Assembly: GCF_022808915.1 (NCBI RefSeq)
Contig: NZ_JAKZFS010000001.1
Span: 1-64,000, forward strand
Direction: 5' to 3'
Length of the DNA: 64,000 nucleotides
DNA from: Fundidesulfovibrio terrae
GTDB taxonomy: Bacteria > Desulfobacterota > Desulfovibrionia > Desulfovibrionales > Desulfovibrionaceae
Part shown: positions 1-8,276 of the stretch, piece after piece
Numbering within the stretch: the first letter of the stretch is position 1
Layout of the letters: every line of letters begins with the position of its first letter
Notes under the pieces: model-generated
Databases searched by the model: none
The model's input: the letters and a program-made list of their open reading frames with translations, nothing else
What the model was told of the DNA's origin: nothing
Position numbers and translations under genes: made by a program

Positions 1-92
1 CCGTGTCGCTTGGCCACCTGCGCTACCGGATCACGATCGGCTTCCCGCAGGATGTTCACCATCTGCTCTTCTGAAAAACGTGTCTTCCGCAT
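1..92 (-). CDS. IS3-family transposase OrfA, N-terminal fragment
   Basis: The ATG at 92-90 is preceded by a GAGGGA ribosome site. The first 30 codons read MRKTRFSEEQMVNILREAD followed by a segment ending AQVAKRHG. This is the start of the helix-turn-helix DNA-binding protein encoded by the first frame of many IS3-group elements (motif RFSEEQ...ILREA...VAKRHG). The window edge truncates the gene, so intactness is unknown. The family call is strong; the subgroup is not determined. Confidence 0.85.
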   Translation of the reverse strand, partial: MRKTRFSEEQMVNILREADRDPVAQVAKRH

Positions 93-161
93 GGCTCCCT
101 CTTCGTCGTCGGGAGCCACCCTCTCAAGTTTCAGCTGGTCCGAAAAATACCGAGCAGGTCA
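1..161 (-). mobile_element. IS3-family insertion sequence, one end only
   Basis: The minus strand reads from a likely terminal TG at 161 (TGACCTGCTCGG...) into the start of an IS3-type orfA. IS3-family elements typically start with TG and carry two overlapping transposase frames. Only the orfA-proximal end lies in the window, so the second terminus, orfB and the target duplication cannot be checked. The element abuts a decayed integrase reading frame that resumes at 162, so it appears to have inserted into, or deleted into, that gene. The exact end is an inference from the TG rule. Confidence 0.7.
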
Positions 162-766
162 CCCCTTTCTCGCGTGCAGCAGATACAAGCCCAGTGTTCT
201 TCCGAGGTATATCCCCACAGAGGAGGATTTCTGGCAAGCCTACAACCAGGCCCATGGTCAGGACCAATTGATGCTACTGACTTTCTTGCACACAGCTGCC
301 AGAAAGTCTGATGTTGTTAGGCTCAAATGGGAAGACATCGACTTCAAGGCCAATACCATCCGGCTATCAAAAGCTTAAAATGGAACTCCTGAGTTGGTGG
401 GAGACGAGACCACACAAATCAAGTTTCTTTGTATTGACAGTGGTAGGCGACCACAGGTTTGAGAATCAGTATGAAGGTCAACCGTACACCAACAGACAGC
501 ACTTCATGAAGAAGCTCTGTGAAAAAGCTGGTGTCAAACCTTTTGGCTTCCATGCCATAAGACATCTGACGGCAAGCACCCTCTACAGGGCTGGAAGGCC
601 ACAGGCTGAAATTCAGGCAATCCTCAGGCACTCAAGCCCTACCACCACCAACAGGTATTTACACAGTCTAGGGATGGAGAACGTGAGAACTGGGCTTGAT
701 GAGGTTATGAGTAGTCGTGGCCCTGGCAGGGTGATTGAGTTTAAGCCCAGGGTTGCCCATGAGTAG
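162..766 (+). pseudogene. Decayed tyrosine recombinase (phage-type integrase)
   Basis: Two frames together match the C-terminal half of the intact integrase at 13797-14978. Frame one (about 162-378) carries YIPTEEDFWQAYNQAHGQD and the catalytic-arginine region (AARKSDVVRLKW), then stops at 376-378. The match resumes in another frame (about 376-766) with RQHFMKKL, the HAIRH motif, the LRHSS histidine and the NRYLH tyrosine region. About 20 codons around the catalytic-lysine hairpin are missing, and the N-terminal half is gone at the IS junction. It is therefore inactive. It lies 70 bases from the tRNA-Glu repeat at 837, mirroring the intact integrase beside tRNA-Glu, and probably belonged to an older tandem island. 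Confidence 0.85.
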
Positions 767-772
767 CCAACC

Positions 773-791
773 TATACCCAACTTATACCCA
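773..791. repeat. Paired TATACCCA octamers beside decayed integrase
   Basis: TATACCCA occurs at 773-780 and 784-791, 11 bases apart, between the end of the decayed integrase and the tRNA-Glu repeat at 837. The position is like that of the paired GTGTACAC octamers beside the intact integrase. Such pairs could be arm-type integrase or excisionase sites, but this rests on position only. Confidence 0.4.
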
Positions 792-836
792 GGGATAACA
801 AAAAAGGAGTCTACTTTCGTAACCTCCTGATTTTGC

Positions 837-881
837 TGGCGTCCCCAAGGGGATTTGAACCCCTGTTATCGGCGTGAAAGG
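837..881. repeat. Attachment-site repeat: 45-bp 3' end of tRNA-Glu (outer junction)
   Basis: This 45-base stretch is identical to 15011-15055, the 3' end (CCA, acceptor, T-arm, variable region and part of the anticodon arm) of the intact minus-strand tRNA-Glu. Identity stops abruptly after 881. Integration into the 3' end of a tRNA gene leaves exactly this pattern: an intact tRNA at one end and a displaced 3' fragment at the other. It marks the outer boundary of the 14.2-kb element and the inner boundary of the older remnant to its left. Confidence 0.95.
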
Positions 882-935
882 GTAGCCTCTACCCCACCCC
901 ATTCAAGTATTTCGGGATGTTACCCTTGCACCACC

Positions 936-2102
936 ATGCAAGAATTGCATGGCGAATCACCAGGAGGTGTACACGCGGGGGAACACAAAAAAGAGAGCCG
1001 AACCGAGGGCAAGTCGGTCCGGCCCGATGGAAAAAGAAAACAAGAACGAGGCGAAAATACCCATGCCTCGCAGGCCAGTCAACCGAAGCGTTTCAATCCT
1101 TGGCAGCAATTCATTGGAGCCATGATCCCCAACGCGTTGATGCGCTATCCAGGGCTTAGCGACTTGGCTAAGCTCGTCTGGGGACGCTTGGCGCAATACG
1201 CTGGCCAGAATGGAGCCTGTTACCCGACACAGGCTACCTTGGCCATTGAGTTGGCCACGAACGAACGCCAAATCCGCCGCGCCCTTGGAGAGCTTGTTCA
1301 AGAACAATTTCTGGAAATGGTAACCCGAGGCCGGGCGGGCACTCGGTATTATTTCTTGTGGCATCCATGCTTTGACCAAGCTCAGCCGCTTCCGAAGGGC
1401 CCAACCCGGACCACTCAGTTCGTCCAGAGGGTTGAGGACATCGCTAAAAACAATCCGGACATGTTTGATCGAAATCCGGACAAATTGTCCGCACAAGAGA
1501 ATCAGGAAGAGAACCAGAAATATCACACCCACCACAGGAGGTTAACTCATAATCCAAGTGGTGAAGTGACTGAATTTTCAAGCTTGGATGTTGAAGCGTA
1601 TATTGCTCTCCGGACGCGTCACCGGGTTTCGCAAGGAGAGAACGGAACGCTTCCGAAGCTGTTGGTGCCGGGCGCTTATGCTGACAATCTTCGCGGCAAG
1701 TATCACATGGGGTCATTACGAACAGGTGATTACGAGTACCTTAAGGGTTGGGCGCGAGAACAAGAGGAAAAAATTTACGCCAAACAAAAGCAGGCCGACT
1801 TTGAAGCTTATCGAAAAAGCCCAGAAGGCCAGGCGCTGGCTCTCAAAGCTGCCAAACAAGCAGAAACCATGGCGGTCGAGGGCATCAAACAGAAGTTTCT
1901 GGCTTGGCGAGCAACAAAAAACCAAGAGTGGAGCTGGGAAGACTTGGCTCGGGAAGCCGAGGAATGGGCTCCCGTTGTCCATGCTCCACACTGGCACGAG
2001 ATTCGTTTCAAATGGCATATACCGACTAACCCCAGCAGAATTAGGGCTGCTCTTCGAGAGCTGATTGCTGAGGAAGTTGATCGTTCGCAGCGTGCCAGCT
2101 GA
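936..2102 (+). CDS. Helix-turn-helix protein, probable island replication protein
   Basis: The reading frame encodes about 388 residues from the ATG at 936. The open frame extends upstream into the attachment repeat, but that part is tRNA-derived and unlikely to be translated. No convincing ribosome site fixes the start, and a start further downstream is possible. Roughly residues 75-140 form a winged-helix domain (YPTQATLAIELATNERQIRR) resembling the HTH_36-type domain of plasmid and phage replication proteins. The C-terminal part is charged, helical and unassigned. Its place at the integrase-distal end of the element fits a replication or maintenance role, but this is inferred. Confidence 0.65.
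   Translation: MQELHGESPGGVHAGEHKKESRTEGKSVRPDGKRKQERGENTHASQASQPKRFNPWQQFIGAMIPNALMRYPGLSDLAKLVWGRLAQYAGQNGACYPTQATLAIELATNERQIRRALGELVQEQFLEMVTRGRAGTRYYFLWHPCFDQAQPLPKGPTRTTQFVQRVEDIAKNNPDMFDRNPDKLSAQENQEENQKYHTHHRRLTHNPSGEVTEFSSLDVEAYIALRTRHRVSQGENGTLPKLLVPGAYADNLRGKYHMGSLRTGDYEYLKGWAREQEEKIYAKQKQADFEAYRKSPEGQALALKAAKQAETMAVEGIKQKFLAWRATKNQEWSWEDLAREAEEWAPVVHAPHWHEIRFKWHIPTNPSRIRAALRELIAEEVDRSQRAS
967..974. repeat. GTGTACAC octamer near outer island end
   Basis: The palindrome GTGTACAC, preceded by GGAG, lies 86 bases inside the outer attachment repeat. The same octamer occurs twice at the opposite end, at 14943-14950 and 14956-14963, the second also preceded by GGAGG. Placement near both ends suggests arm-type sites for the integrase or excisionase; no binding data are available. 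Confidence 0.4.
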
Positions 2103-2375
2103 GGTTAAATCGCGTGAATATGTTGGCACAACTCCGAGTTTAGCCATGGTGAACAGCCATTGGCTCTCGGCGAGGAAGAAATGTGGCCCTGTCCAATTCG
2201 CATCTGATTAGCTAGTAATTTCATGGGGACATGAGTCCCAGCGAGAGGATAAGCGTAATCCACGCGCTTCATTGTTGCCCCCTCCCAAGTGCGGGCGATC
2301 AAAACTACGGCAGACACTCGAATGAGCTATTTCATCACCCTTAACTGGATTTCATTGACAAGTTTTAACCTATAT
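2103..2375. other. Intergenic region before first tetR
   Basis: This is about 300 bases between the HTH protein and the first tetR, continuing to 2415 through the annotated promoter and operator. A 70-codon minus-strand open frame (2105-2317) has no recognisable motif and no clear ribosome site, and was not accepted as a gene. Nothing else is recognised apart from the promoter region. Confidence 0.5.
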
Positions 2376-2383
2376 TTTAAACG
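2355..2383 (+). promoter_or_regulatory. Promoter of first tetR gene
   Basis: TTGACA at 2355-2360 is followed by a 17-base spacer and TAAACG at 2378-2383. The operator palindrome at 2376-2392 overlaps the -10 element. The second tetR gene (3358-3386) has the same spacing and the same operator offset, which makes chance unlikely. Confidence 0.65.
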
Positions 2384-2392
2384 GTGTTTAAA
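2376..2392. promoter_or_regulatory. Palindromic TetR operator, copy 1
   Basis: TTTAAAC and GTTTAAA form perfect 7-base inverted arms around GGT. The site overlaps the -10 region of the tetR at 2416. The same arms around AAT occur at 3379-3395 before the paralogous tetR. TetR-family repressors commonly bind such palindromes over their own promoters, so auto- and cross-repression is the likely role. A further TTTAAAC half-site lies near 2400. Confidence 0.7.
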
Positions 2393-2415
2393 TTAAAAAT
2401 TTAAACGAGAACCCC

Positions 2416-3054
2416 GTGGACCACAACGACACAAAGACCCGCATCATTGAGGCCGCCATCGAAGTCTTTTTGGACAAAAGTTTCGCCGCAGCCACAATCC
2501 GAGACATCTGCGCTAAAGCCGAAGCGAACGTCGCCGCCGTGAACTACCACTTTGGCTCCAAGGATTCGTTATATGCTGCTGCGCTCGAGCTCATCATGGC
2601 ATCCTGCCAAAAGAGCTACCCCATGGCCGAGGGTCTCGCCGAAGCCCCTTCCCCTGAGGAGCGTTTACGTCGATTTATCCGCAACTTGCTTCGGCTAATC
2701 TTCCCGCAAGACCCTGAATACGCTCGCCGTAGCGAGCTCATTTGGCTGGAATTTGGAAACCCGAGTCCCGCTCTAGCGCTTCTGATGGAACGTTTCATTC
2801 GCCCGATCAAAGACACCATGGAGTCTATCGTAAGGGAGTTCATCGGCCCGGTGGATTCGGAAACCCTCCAGCTGTGCGTCGTGTCCATCGTTGGACAGCA
2901 GCTCTTTCATGCTCAGAACAAAGCTTTTATCAGCCAGATATATCCAGATAAAACCTACCTCCCCCGAGACGTTGATCACTTGGCCGAGCATATTTACCAT
3001 TTCTCCCTGGCTGGCCTCAAAGCACTGTCTGAGCGCCAAAACAACGTGGATTGA
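2416..3054 (+). CDS. TetR-family transcriptional regulator (CecR-like C-terminus), paralog 1
   Basis: The protein has 212 residues and a GTG start at 2416; the paralog starts at the equivalent position. Residues about 5-50 form the TetR helix-turn-helix (TKTRIIEAAIEVF...TIRDICAKAEAN...NYHFGSK). The C-terminal half resembles the CecR/DUF1956 ligand-binding domain (SPEERLRRFIRNLLRL; HAQNKAFI). It is clearly homologous along its full length to the regulator at 3420-4064, and both have the same operator. It probably represses itself and the downstream efflux operon in response to a small ligand. The ligand cannot be inferred. Confidence 0.9.
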   Translation: MDHNDTKTRIIEAAIEVFLDKSFAAATIRDICAKAEANVAAVNYHFGSKDSLYAAALELIMASCQKSYPMAEGLAEAPSPEERLRRFIRNLLRLIFPQDPEYARRSELIWLEFGNPSPALALLMERFIRPIKDTMESIVREFIGPVDSETLQLCVVSIVGQQLFHAQNKAFISQIYPDKTYLPRDVDHLAEHIYHFSLAGLKALSERQNNVD

Positions 3055-3357
3055 TTCTTGTTTTGACTATTTTTACAGTATGGTACCAGCGCATTAGTTG
3101 TTCTTGCATAGTTCTAACCGCACGAGCAGTTCCTTCCCGCTTTTGAATCTCTCTTGATGTGAACGCTGCAAAGCGTCTCTCGCGTTTTTCTCCTCCGGTT
3201 ATAAACTGGTTTTCCGCGTGGCTTGGGCAAGGTCATTTTACAGCCTTGCCCGCATTAATTTTCTCCAATTAATTCGCATGTTTATAACAAGCATGATTTA
3301 TTCGGACAGGGCAATTGCCCTCCGTTTCACGCGGTGACCCATTTTTCAGAAATACAC
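3055..3357. other. Intergenic region between the two tetR genes
   Basis: About 300 AT-richer bases without a gene. GGGCAAGG (3225-3232) and CCTTGCCC (3244-3251) form an 8-bp hairpin followed by an AT-rich tract, a possible terminator for the first tetR. A perfect 12-base palindrome, GGGCAATTGCCC, lies at 3309-3320. The promoter of the second tetR follows directly. Confidence 0.5.
3225..3262 (+). terminator. Possible terminator after first tetR
   Basis: GGGCAAGG and CCTTGCCC pair across an 11-base loop and are followed by GCATTAATTTTC. The stem is short and the T-tract is interrupted, so the call is tentative. Confidence 0.4.
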
Positions 3358-3386
3358 TTGACAGGCTTAAAACCAGGATTTAAACA
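3358..3386 (+). promoter_or_regulatory. Promoter of second tetR and efflux operon
   Basis: TTGACA at 3358-3363, a 17-base spacer and TAAACA at 3381-3386 reproduce the geometry of the first tetR promoter. The operator palindrome overlaps the -10 in the same register. The promoter should drive tetR paralog 2, the adaptor, the permease and possibly marR. Confidence 0.65.
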
Positions 3387-3395
3387 ATGTTTAAA
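3379..3395. promoter_or_regulatory. Palindromic TetR operator, copy 2
   Basis: TTTAAAC-AAT-GTTTAAA has the same 7-base arms as the site at 2376-2392 and the same offset from TTGACA. It lies upstream of the second tetR (ATG 3420) and hence of the whole efflux operon. Sharing arms between the two sites predicts that either paralog can act on both promoters. Confidence 0.7.
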
Positions 3396-3419
3396 TTAAT
3401 GTTCAAAACGAGGTTTTCC

Positions 3420-4064
3420 ATGAGCTCGAATGACACAAAAAGCCGCATCGTCGAGGCCGCCATCGAAGTCTTCCTGGAAAAAGGCTCCCATTCAGCCACG
3501 ATCCGGGACATCTGCGCCAGGGCCGCGGCAAATGTGTCAGCCGTGAACTACCACTTCGGCTCCAAGGGAGCTTTACGCACGGCCGCGCTCGAACGCATCA
3601 TGGCGTCATGCCGTGAGAGCTACCCCATGGCCGAAGGCATCGCTGAGGCCTCATCTCCTGAAGAACGGTTGCGCCGTTTCATCCGGAACCTGATCCGACT
3701 CGTCATACCGGAAGATCCTGAACACGCCCGCCGAAGCAAGCTTGTCTGGCAAGAATTTGACAACCCGAGTCCGGCCTTTCAGCCAATTGTGGAACGGTTC
3801 ATGCGCCCGTTCAAGGAACTGCTGGATGAACTCATTCTTGAAATCGTCGGTCTGGCCGATCCGGAAACCTTACGTCTGTGCGTCAGCTCCATTGCTGGAC
3901 AGTGCTACTTCAACGCCCAGAACAAAACGCTCATCACACAACTCTTCCCTGATAATAACAAGTTGCGGCACGACGTGGAGCGGCTGGCCGATCACATCTA
4001 CCAGTTCTCAATAGCCGGGCTTGAAGCTTTGCGCGACCAAAGTCGACTCAAAATTTCTCAATAA
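3420..4064 (+). CDS. TetR-family transcriptional regulator, paralog 2 (efflux operon)
   Basis: The protein has 214 residues. The ATG at 3420 is chosen because an ACGAGG ribosome site precedes it and the N-terminus then aligns with paralog 1. The frame is open from 3387, but that part overlaps the operator. It carries an N-terminal TetR helix-turn-helix (TKSRIVEAAIEVF...TIRDICARAAAN) and a CecR-like C-terminal domain. The stop is 14 bases before the RND adaptor gene, so it is the first gene of an efflux operon and most likely its local repressor. Confidence 0.9.
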   Translation: MSSNDTKSRIVEAAIEVFLEKGSHSATIRDICARAAANVSAVNYHFGSKGALRTAALERIMASCRESYPMAEGIAEASSPEERLRRFIRNLIRLVIPEDPEHARRSKLVWQEFDNPSPAFQPIVERFMRPFKELLDELILEIVGLADPETLRLCVSSIAGQCYFNAQNKTLITQLFPDNNKLRHDVERLADHIYQFSIAGLEALRDQSRLKISQ

Positions 4065-4078
4065 GTGGAGATACGGAC

Positions 4079-5206
4079 ATGAAGTATATCATCGGTCATA
4101 TGCATGGGCTCATCGGGCACATGGTGTCCATCGCATTTTTTCTTGCCTGCCTGTCGTCACTGCTCGCGTGTGGTTGCCAGAGCGCGCAGCCTGCCGAGCA
4201 AGTCCGTCCTTTGGTAAAAACAATGCGGGTCAGCATGGACGTGAGTGCGGGACAACGCACGTACACGGCAGTAGTCGTGGCTCGCCACGAGGTTCAGGAA
4301 TCCTTCCGAGTAGGGGGGCGTATCGAGAAGCGCCTGGTGGATGTGGGCGACCATGTCCGTGAAGGCCAAGTCCTGGCGATCCTGGACGAGAAAGACCTTC
4401 GTTACGCGATGGAAAGCGCCCAGGCCGAACTCAGGGCCGCCAACTCCAATAGGGAGCAGGCTGCTACTGACGAACGCCGCTATTCCAAGTTGCTTTCCGG
4501 TCAGGTGGTGAGCCAGTCCGAATACGATCTCAAGCATTTGTCGGCTGACGAAGCAAGAGGGCGCCAGGAAAGGGCGGACCGATCCCTCAAACTGGCCGTA
4601 AGCAAGCTCGGCTATGCAAAACTGCTTTCCAGTACCGACGGTGTGGTCACCAAGGTGAGCGCGGAGGCTGGCCAAGTCGTGGCAGAGGGCCAATCAATCG
4701 TCACTCTGGCTCGGAAAGGCGCTTTGGAAGTCCTGGCCGACATACCAGAAAGACGTCTTCAGGACATCAAGGAGACGAAGGCAGAAGTCTCGCTCTGGTC
4801 GAACCCTGACGTTCGTTACCAGGCCGTGTTGCGGGAAACAGCCCCTGCCGCCGACCCTGCCACAAGGACGTTTGCCGTTCGGTATTCGCTGCCGGACGCG
4901 GACGCCTCCGTACGCCTGGGCATGTCGGCGACACTCCATCTTATCGAAACCTCGGGCACCCCGGCAGCGCGCATTCCGGCAAGCGCCCTCTTCAACCAGG
5001 GGCAGGGCCCGGGCGTATGGATCGTGAATCCCCAGAATGGGCGACTGACGTTGTCTCCGGTCACAGTGGACCATTTCTCCGAGCGGGACGCCTTCGTGCG
5101 TGGCCAACTGGCTGACGGTGACATCATCGTCGCCTCCGGAGTCCAGAAGCTCGACGGGAATACACTCGTCCGGCTTGCTGACGCCTCACAGGAGAACGAC
5201 CAATGA
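4079..5206 (+). CDS. RND efflux periplasmic adaptor subunit (HlyD/AcrA type lipoprotein)
   Basis: The protein has 375 residues; a GTGGAG ribosome site precedes ATG 4079. The N-terminus is a hydrophobic signal ending in a lipobox-like LLACGC, so the mature protein is probably lipid-anchored in the inner membrane facing the periplasm. A lipoyl/barrel-sandwich half (RIEKRLVDVGDHVREGQVLA), a coiled-coil hairpin (about 110-170) and the second lipoyl half (DGVVTKVSAEAGQVV) follow in the usual order. Adaptors of this family link an RND pump to an outer-membrane channel. It overlaps the permease start by four bases (ATGA). Confidence 0.93.
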   Translation: MKYIIGHMHGLIGHMVSIAFFLACLSSLLACGCQSAQPAEQVRPLVKTMRVSMDVSAGQRTYTAVVVARHEVQESFRVGGRIEKRLVDVGDHVREGQVLAILDEKDLRYAMESAQAELRAANSNREQAATDERRYSKLLSGQVVSQSEYDLKHLSADEARGRQERADRSLKLAVSKLGYAKLLSSTDGVVTKVSAEAGQVVAEGQSIVTLARKGALEVLADIPERRLQDIKETKAEVSLWSNPDVRYQAVLRETAPAADPATRTFAVRYSLPDADASVRLGMSATLHLIETSGTPAARIPASALFNQGQGPGVWIVNPQNGRLTLSPVTVDHFSERDAFVRGQLADGDIIVASGVQKLDGNTLVRLADASQENDQ

Positions 5207-8200
5207 AGGGCCTCAACCTGTCCGAATGGGCTGTCACGCACCGTCCTCTCACCGTGTTTCTGATCCTCCTGGTCTCCCTGGCGGGCGCTTGGTCCTATAT
5301 GCATTTGGGAAGGGCCGAGGACCCCGAGTTCACTGTGAAGAGCATGATCATCAGGGCGCAGTGGCCGGGAGCCACAGCGGATGAGATGCAGCGCCTAGTG
5401 GCGGACCCAATCGAAAAGAAACTCCAGGAAGTCCCCTACTTCGACAAGGTGAAAACCTACTCCAGGCCTGGCGACGTGGTCTTGCAGCTGTACCTCGTTG
5501 ATTCCACTCCTCCGTCAGAGGTGAAGGAGTGCTGGTATCAGGCCCGCAAACGCGTGGGAGATATCAGGGCCACTCTGCCTTCCGGCGTACTCGGTCCCTT
5601 TTTCAACGACGAGTTCGGCGATGTGGACTCGGTGCTCTATGTCCTGACCGGCCAGGACTTCACCATGCGCGAGCTGAAAGACGAGGCCGAAATCATACGG
5701 CAGGCGTTGCTCAAGGTCCCCACCGTGACCAAGGTGCGTTTTTACGGCGACCAGACCGAATGCATTTTCGTGGAGCTCAACCATACGAAACTGGCCACAC
5801 TCGGGCTCTCGGCCCAGGCGGTCCTCACCTCCATCGCCAAGCAGAACGAGGTGACCCCGGCCGGAGACCTGGAGACGGCTTCCGACAGAGTCTATCTGCG
5901 TGTGAGCGGCGCTCTCAAAGGGACCGATGCGCTGGCCGAAGTGCCTGTCGAGGGCAACGGCAAGGTGTTCCGCCTCGGGGACATCGCCACGATCCGGCGT
6001 GGCCCCCAGGATCCTCCCGCGTTTGTTGTTCGCCATGAAGACAAGCCCGGCATCGCCTTGGGCGTGGTCATGGCCAAGGGCGGCAATATCCTGGAACTAG
6101 GGCATACTCTGGATGCGGCCATGGAGCGGATCAAGAAGAATCTGCCCCTGGGGTTCGAGATCAGCCGGGTGGCCGACCAGCCGGAAGTGGTGGACGAATC
6201 CGTTTTTGAATTCATCCGGTCGTTTGTCGAAGCGCTCATCATCGTGCTGGCAGTGAGTTTTCTTTCCCTCGGCTGGCGCACGGGAATCGTCGTGGCCCTG
6301 GCCGTTCCTCTGGTGCTGGCCATGGTCATAGTGATCATGAGCGCGCTCGGCATGAGCCTTGAGCGGATATCCCTCGGCGCGCTCATCATCGCCCTGGGAC
6401 TTTTGGTCGACGATGCCATCATTTCAGTGGAAATGATGGTGGTGAAAATGGAGCAAGGGTACGACCGGGTCAAGGCCGCCACTTTTGCCTGGACCGCAAC
6501 GGCCTTCCCCATGCTCACCGGCACACTGGTCACGGCCGCAGGCTTTCTGCCCGTCGGATTCGCCAAATCCGCCGCAGGCGAATACGCGGGCGGTATCTTT
6601 TGGGTGGTGGCCATCGCCCTGATAACATCCTGGTTCGTGGCTGTGGTTTTCACCCCCTACCTTGGCCTCAAGCTGCTTCCGGATTTTCATGGCGCAGGGC
6701 ACCACAATCCGGAGGCCATCTACGAGACGCCGATCTATCGCCGACTTCGCGGCATGGTCACCTGGTGCCTTGAAAACCGCAAATCCGTTGTCACCACAAC
6801 CGTTCTGCTTTTTGTCCTAGCGATCTTCGGGTTCCAGCACGTATCACGTCAGTTTTTTCCTTCATCCGCACGGCCGGAGCTTCTGGTCGAAGTTCGCTTG
6901 CCTGCTGGTTCCGCCTTCAAAACCACGGCCCAGGCCGTGAAAACGATTGAGGCTTTTTGCAAATCTGACAAGGAAGTCAAGACATACACAAGCTATATTG
7001 GTTCGGGAGCGCCCCGATGGTTCTTGCCAATGGCCCCGGAACTGCCCAACACGAGCTATGGCGTCGTTGTTTTGAACACGGCCGACGCCGCTGCCCGCGA
7101 TCGCGTGAAGGCACGCATTGAGTCCTTTGCCGACCAAGGTGGAGTTCCCCAGGCCCGAGTACGCGTGACAACGCTGTTTCTGGGGCCACCCGTCGGTTAT
7201 CCCGTACAGTTTCGCGTCATCGGCCCCGACCCTTTGAAAGTGCGGGAAATAGCTCAAAATGTCCGTTCTGTCGTTCGTGCGAACAGCAAGACCTACGATG
7301 TCAATCTAGATTGGAATGAGCAGGCCAGGGCAATCAGTCTGGTGGTGGACCAGGACCGGGCCAGAGTTATCGGGCTCACCCCCCAGGATATCGCTGAAGC
7401 CCTTCAGGGGTTGCTTTCAGGCGTGACGGTCACGCAGGTCCGCGATGGCATCGAGCTGGTCAACGTCGTGGCGCGGGCCGTTCCGGAAGAACGGTTGAGT
7501 CCGGAGCTCCTGGCAGACTTGACGATCAGCTCCCGAAACGGCCAACCCATCCCCCTCTCCCAGGTGGCCAAGATCCAGTACACTTATGAGGAGCCCATTC
7601 TGTGGCGGCAAAGCCGGGACTTGACCATCACCGTTCGGGCGGAAGTCATTAAAGGGGTTCAGGCGCCTGATGTAACCATTGAAATCCTGCCCAAGCTCAA
7701 ATCCATCGAGAATGCGCTCCCGCCGGACTACCGGATCGAAATCGGCGGAGCGCAGGAAGAAAGCAACAAGGCCAACCATTCCATCGTCATCCTCCTGCCG
7801 ATCGCATTCGGGGTCATGCTGCTTCTGCTGATGTTCCAGTTGCAAAGCTTCCCGAGCCTGTTCCTGGTGTTGGCGACAGCCCCTTTGGGCCTGATCGGAG
7901 CGGTCGGCACGCTGTTGCTCTTTCAACAGCCTTTTGGGTTCGTCGCCATGCTCGGCGTCCTTTCCCTCGCAGGGATGATCATGCGCAACAGCGTCATCCT
8001 GGTGGACCAGATTGCCCTGGATCGGCAGGAAGGAATACCGGATTGGGAAGCTGTGATCGGGGCCACCATCCGGCGGACACGTCCCGTCGTGCTCACCGCC
8101 CTAGCGGCGATCCTGGCCATGATCCCGTTGTCGCGCAACGTTTTCTGGGGGCCAATGGCCGTAGCCATCATGGGGGGGCTCCTTGTGGCTACAATTCTGA

Positions 8201-8274
8201 CATTACTGTTTACACCCGCTCTATACACAATGATTTTCAAGATTGAAAAACCTGAAAAGAAAGAGGCGTTATAG
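5203..8274 (+). CDS. RND-superfamily efflux permease (AcrB-like)
   Basis: The protein has 1023 residues, the usual length for this inner-membrane proton-driven pump. An N-terminal transmembrane helix (about 12-32) is followed by a large periplasmic domain. Transmembrane bundles lie near 335-500 and 850-1010. The proton-relay pair Asp403-Asp404 lies in the LVDDAII motif, and a second periplasmic loop has the expected repeat. The protein works with the adaptor encoded just upstream. No outer-membrane TolC-type gene is present in the island, so it presumably uses a host channel. The substrate is unknown. Confidence 0.94.
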   Translation: MKGLNLSEWAVTHRPLTVFLILLVSLAGAWSYMHLGRAEDPEFTVKSMIIRAQWPGATADEMQRLVADPIEKKLQEVPYFDKVKTYSRPGDVVLQLYLVDSTPPSEVKECWYQARKRVGDIRATLPSGVLGPFFNDEFGDVDSVLYVLTGQDFTMRELKDEAEIIRQALLKVPTVTKVRFYGDQTECIFVELNHTKLATLGLSAQAVLTSIAKQNEVTPAGDLETASDRVYLRVSGALKGTDALAEVPVEGNGKVFRLGDIATIRRGPQDPPAFVVRHEDKPGIALGVVMAKGGNILELGHTLDAAMERIKKNLPLGFEISRVADQPEVVDESVFEFIRSFVEALIIVLAVSFLSLGWRTGIVVALAVPLVLAMVIVIMSALGMSLERISLGALIIALGLLVDDAIISVEMMVVKMEQGYDRVKAATFAWTATAFPMLTGTLVTAAGFLPVGFAKSAAGEYAGGIFWVVAIALITSWFVAVVFTPYLGLKLLPDFHGAGHHNPEAIYETPIYRRLRGMVTWCLENRKSVVTTTVLLFVLAIFGFQHVSRQFFPSSARPELLVEVRLPAGSAFKTTAQAVKTIEAFCKSDKEVKTYTSYIGSGAPRWFLPMAPELPNTSYGVVVLNTADAAARDRVKARIESFADQGGVPQARVRVTTLFLGPPVGYPVQFRVIGPDPLKVREIAQNVRSVVRANSKTYDVNLDWNEQARAISLVVDQDRARVIGLTPQDIAEALQGLLSGVTVTQVRDGIELVNVVARAVPEERLSPELLADLTISSRNGQPIPLSQVAKIQYTYEEPILWRQSRDLTITVRAEVIKGVQAPDVTIEILPKLKSIENALPPDYRIEIGGAQEESNKANHSIVILLPIAFGVMLLLLMFQLQSFPSLFLVLATAPLGLIGAVGTLLLFQQPFGFVAMLGVLSLAGMIMRNSVILVDQIALDRQEGIPDWEAVIGATIRRTRPVVLTALAAILAMIPLSRNVFWGPMAVAIMGGLLVATILTLLFTPALYTMIFKIEKPEKKEAL

Positions 8275-8276
8275 TT

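Noticed and set aside
837-881. A second functional tRNA-Glu gene
   Set aside because: Only the 3' 45 bases are present; the D-arm and 5' acceptor strand are missing, so it is an attachment remnant.
855-935. Start of the HTH protein at 855
   Set aside because: The first 27 codons are the tRNA-derived attachment repeat and its junction; translation from there is unlikely.
2105-2317. 70-codon minus-strand ORF
   Set aside because: No clear ribosome site, no motif, and no partner gene.
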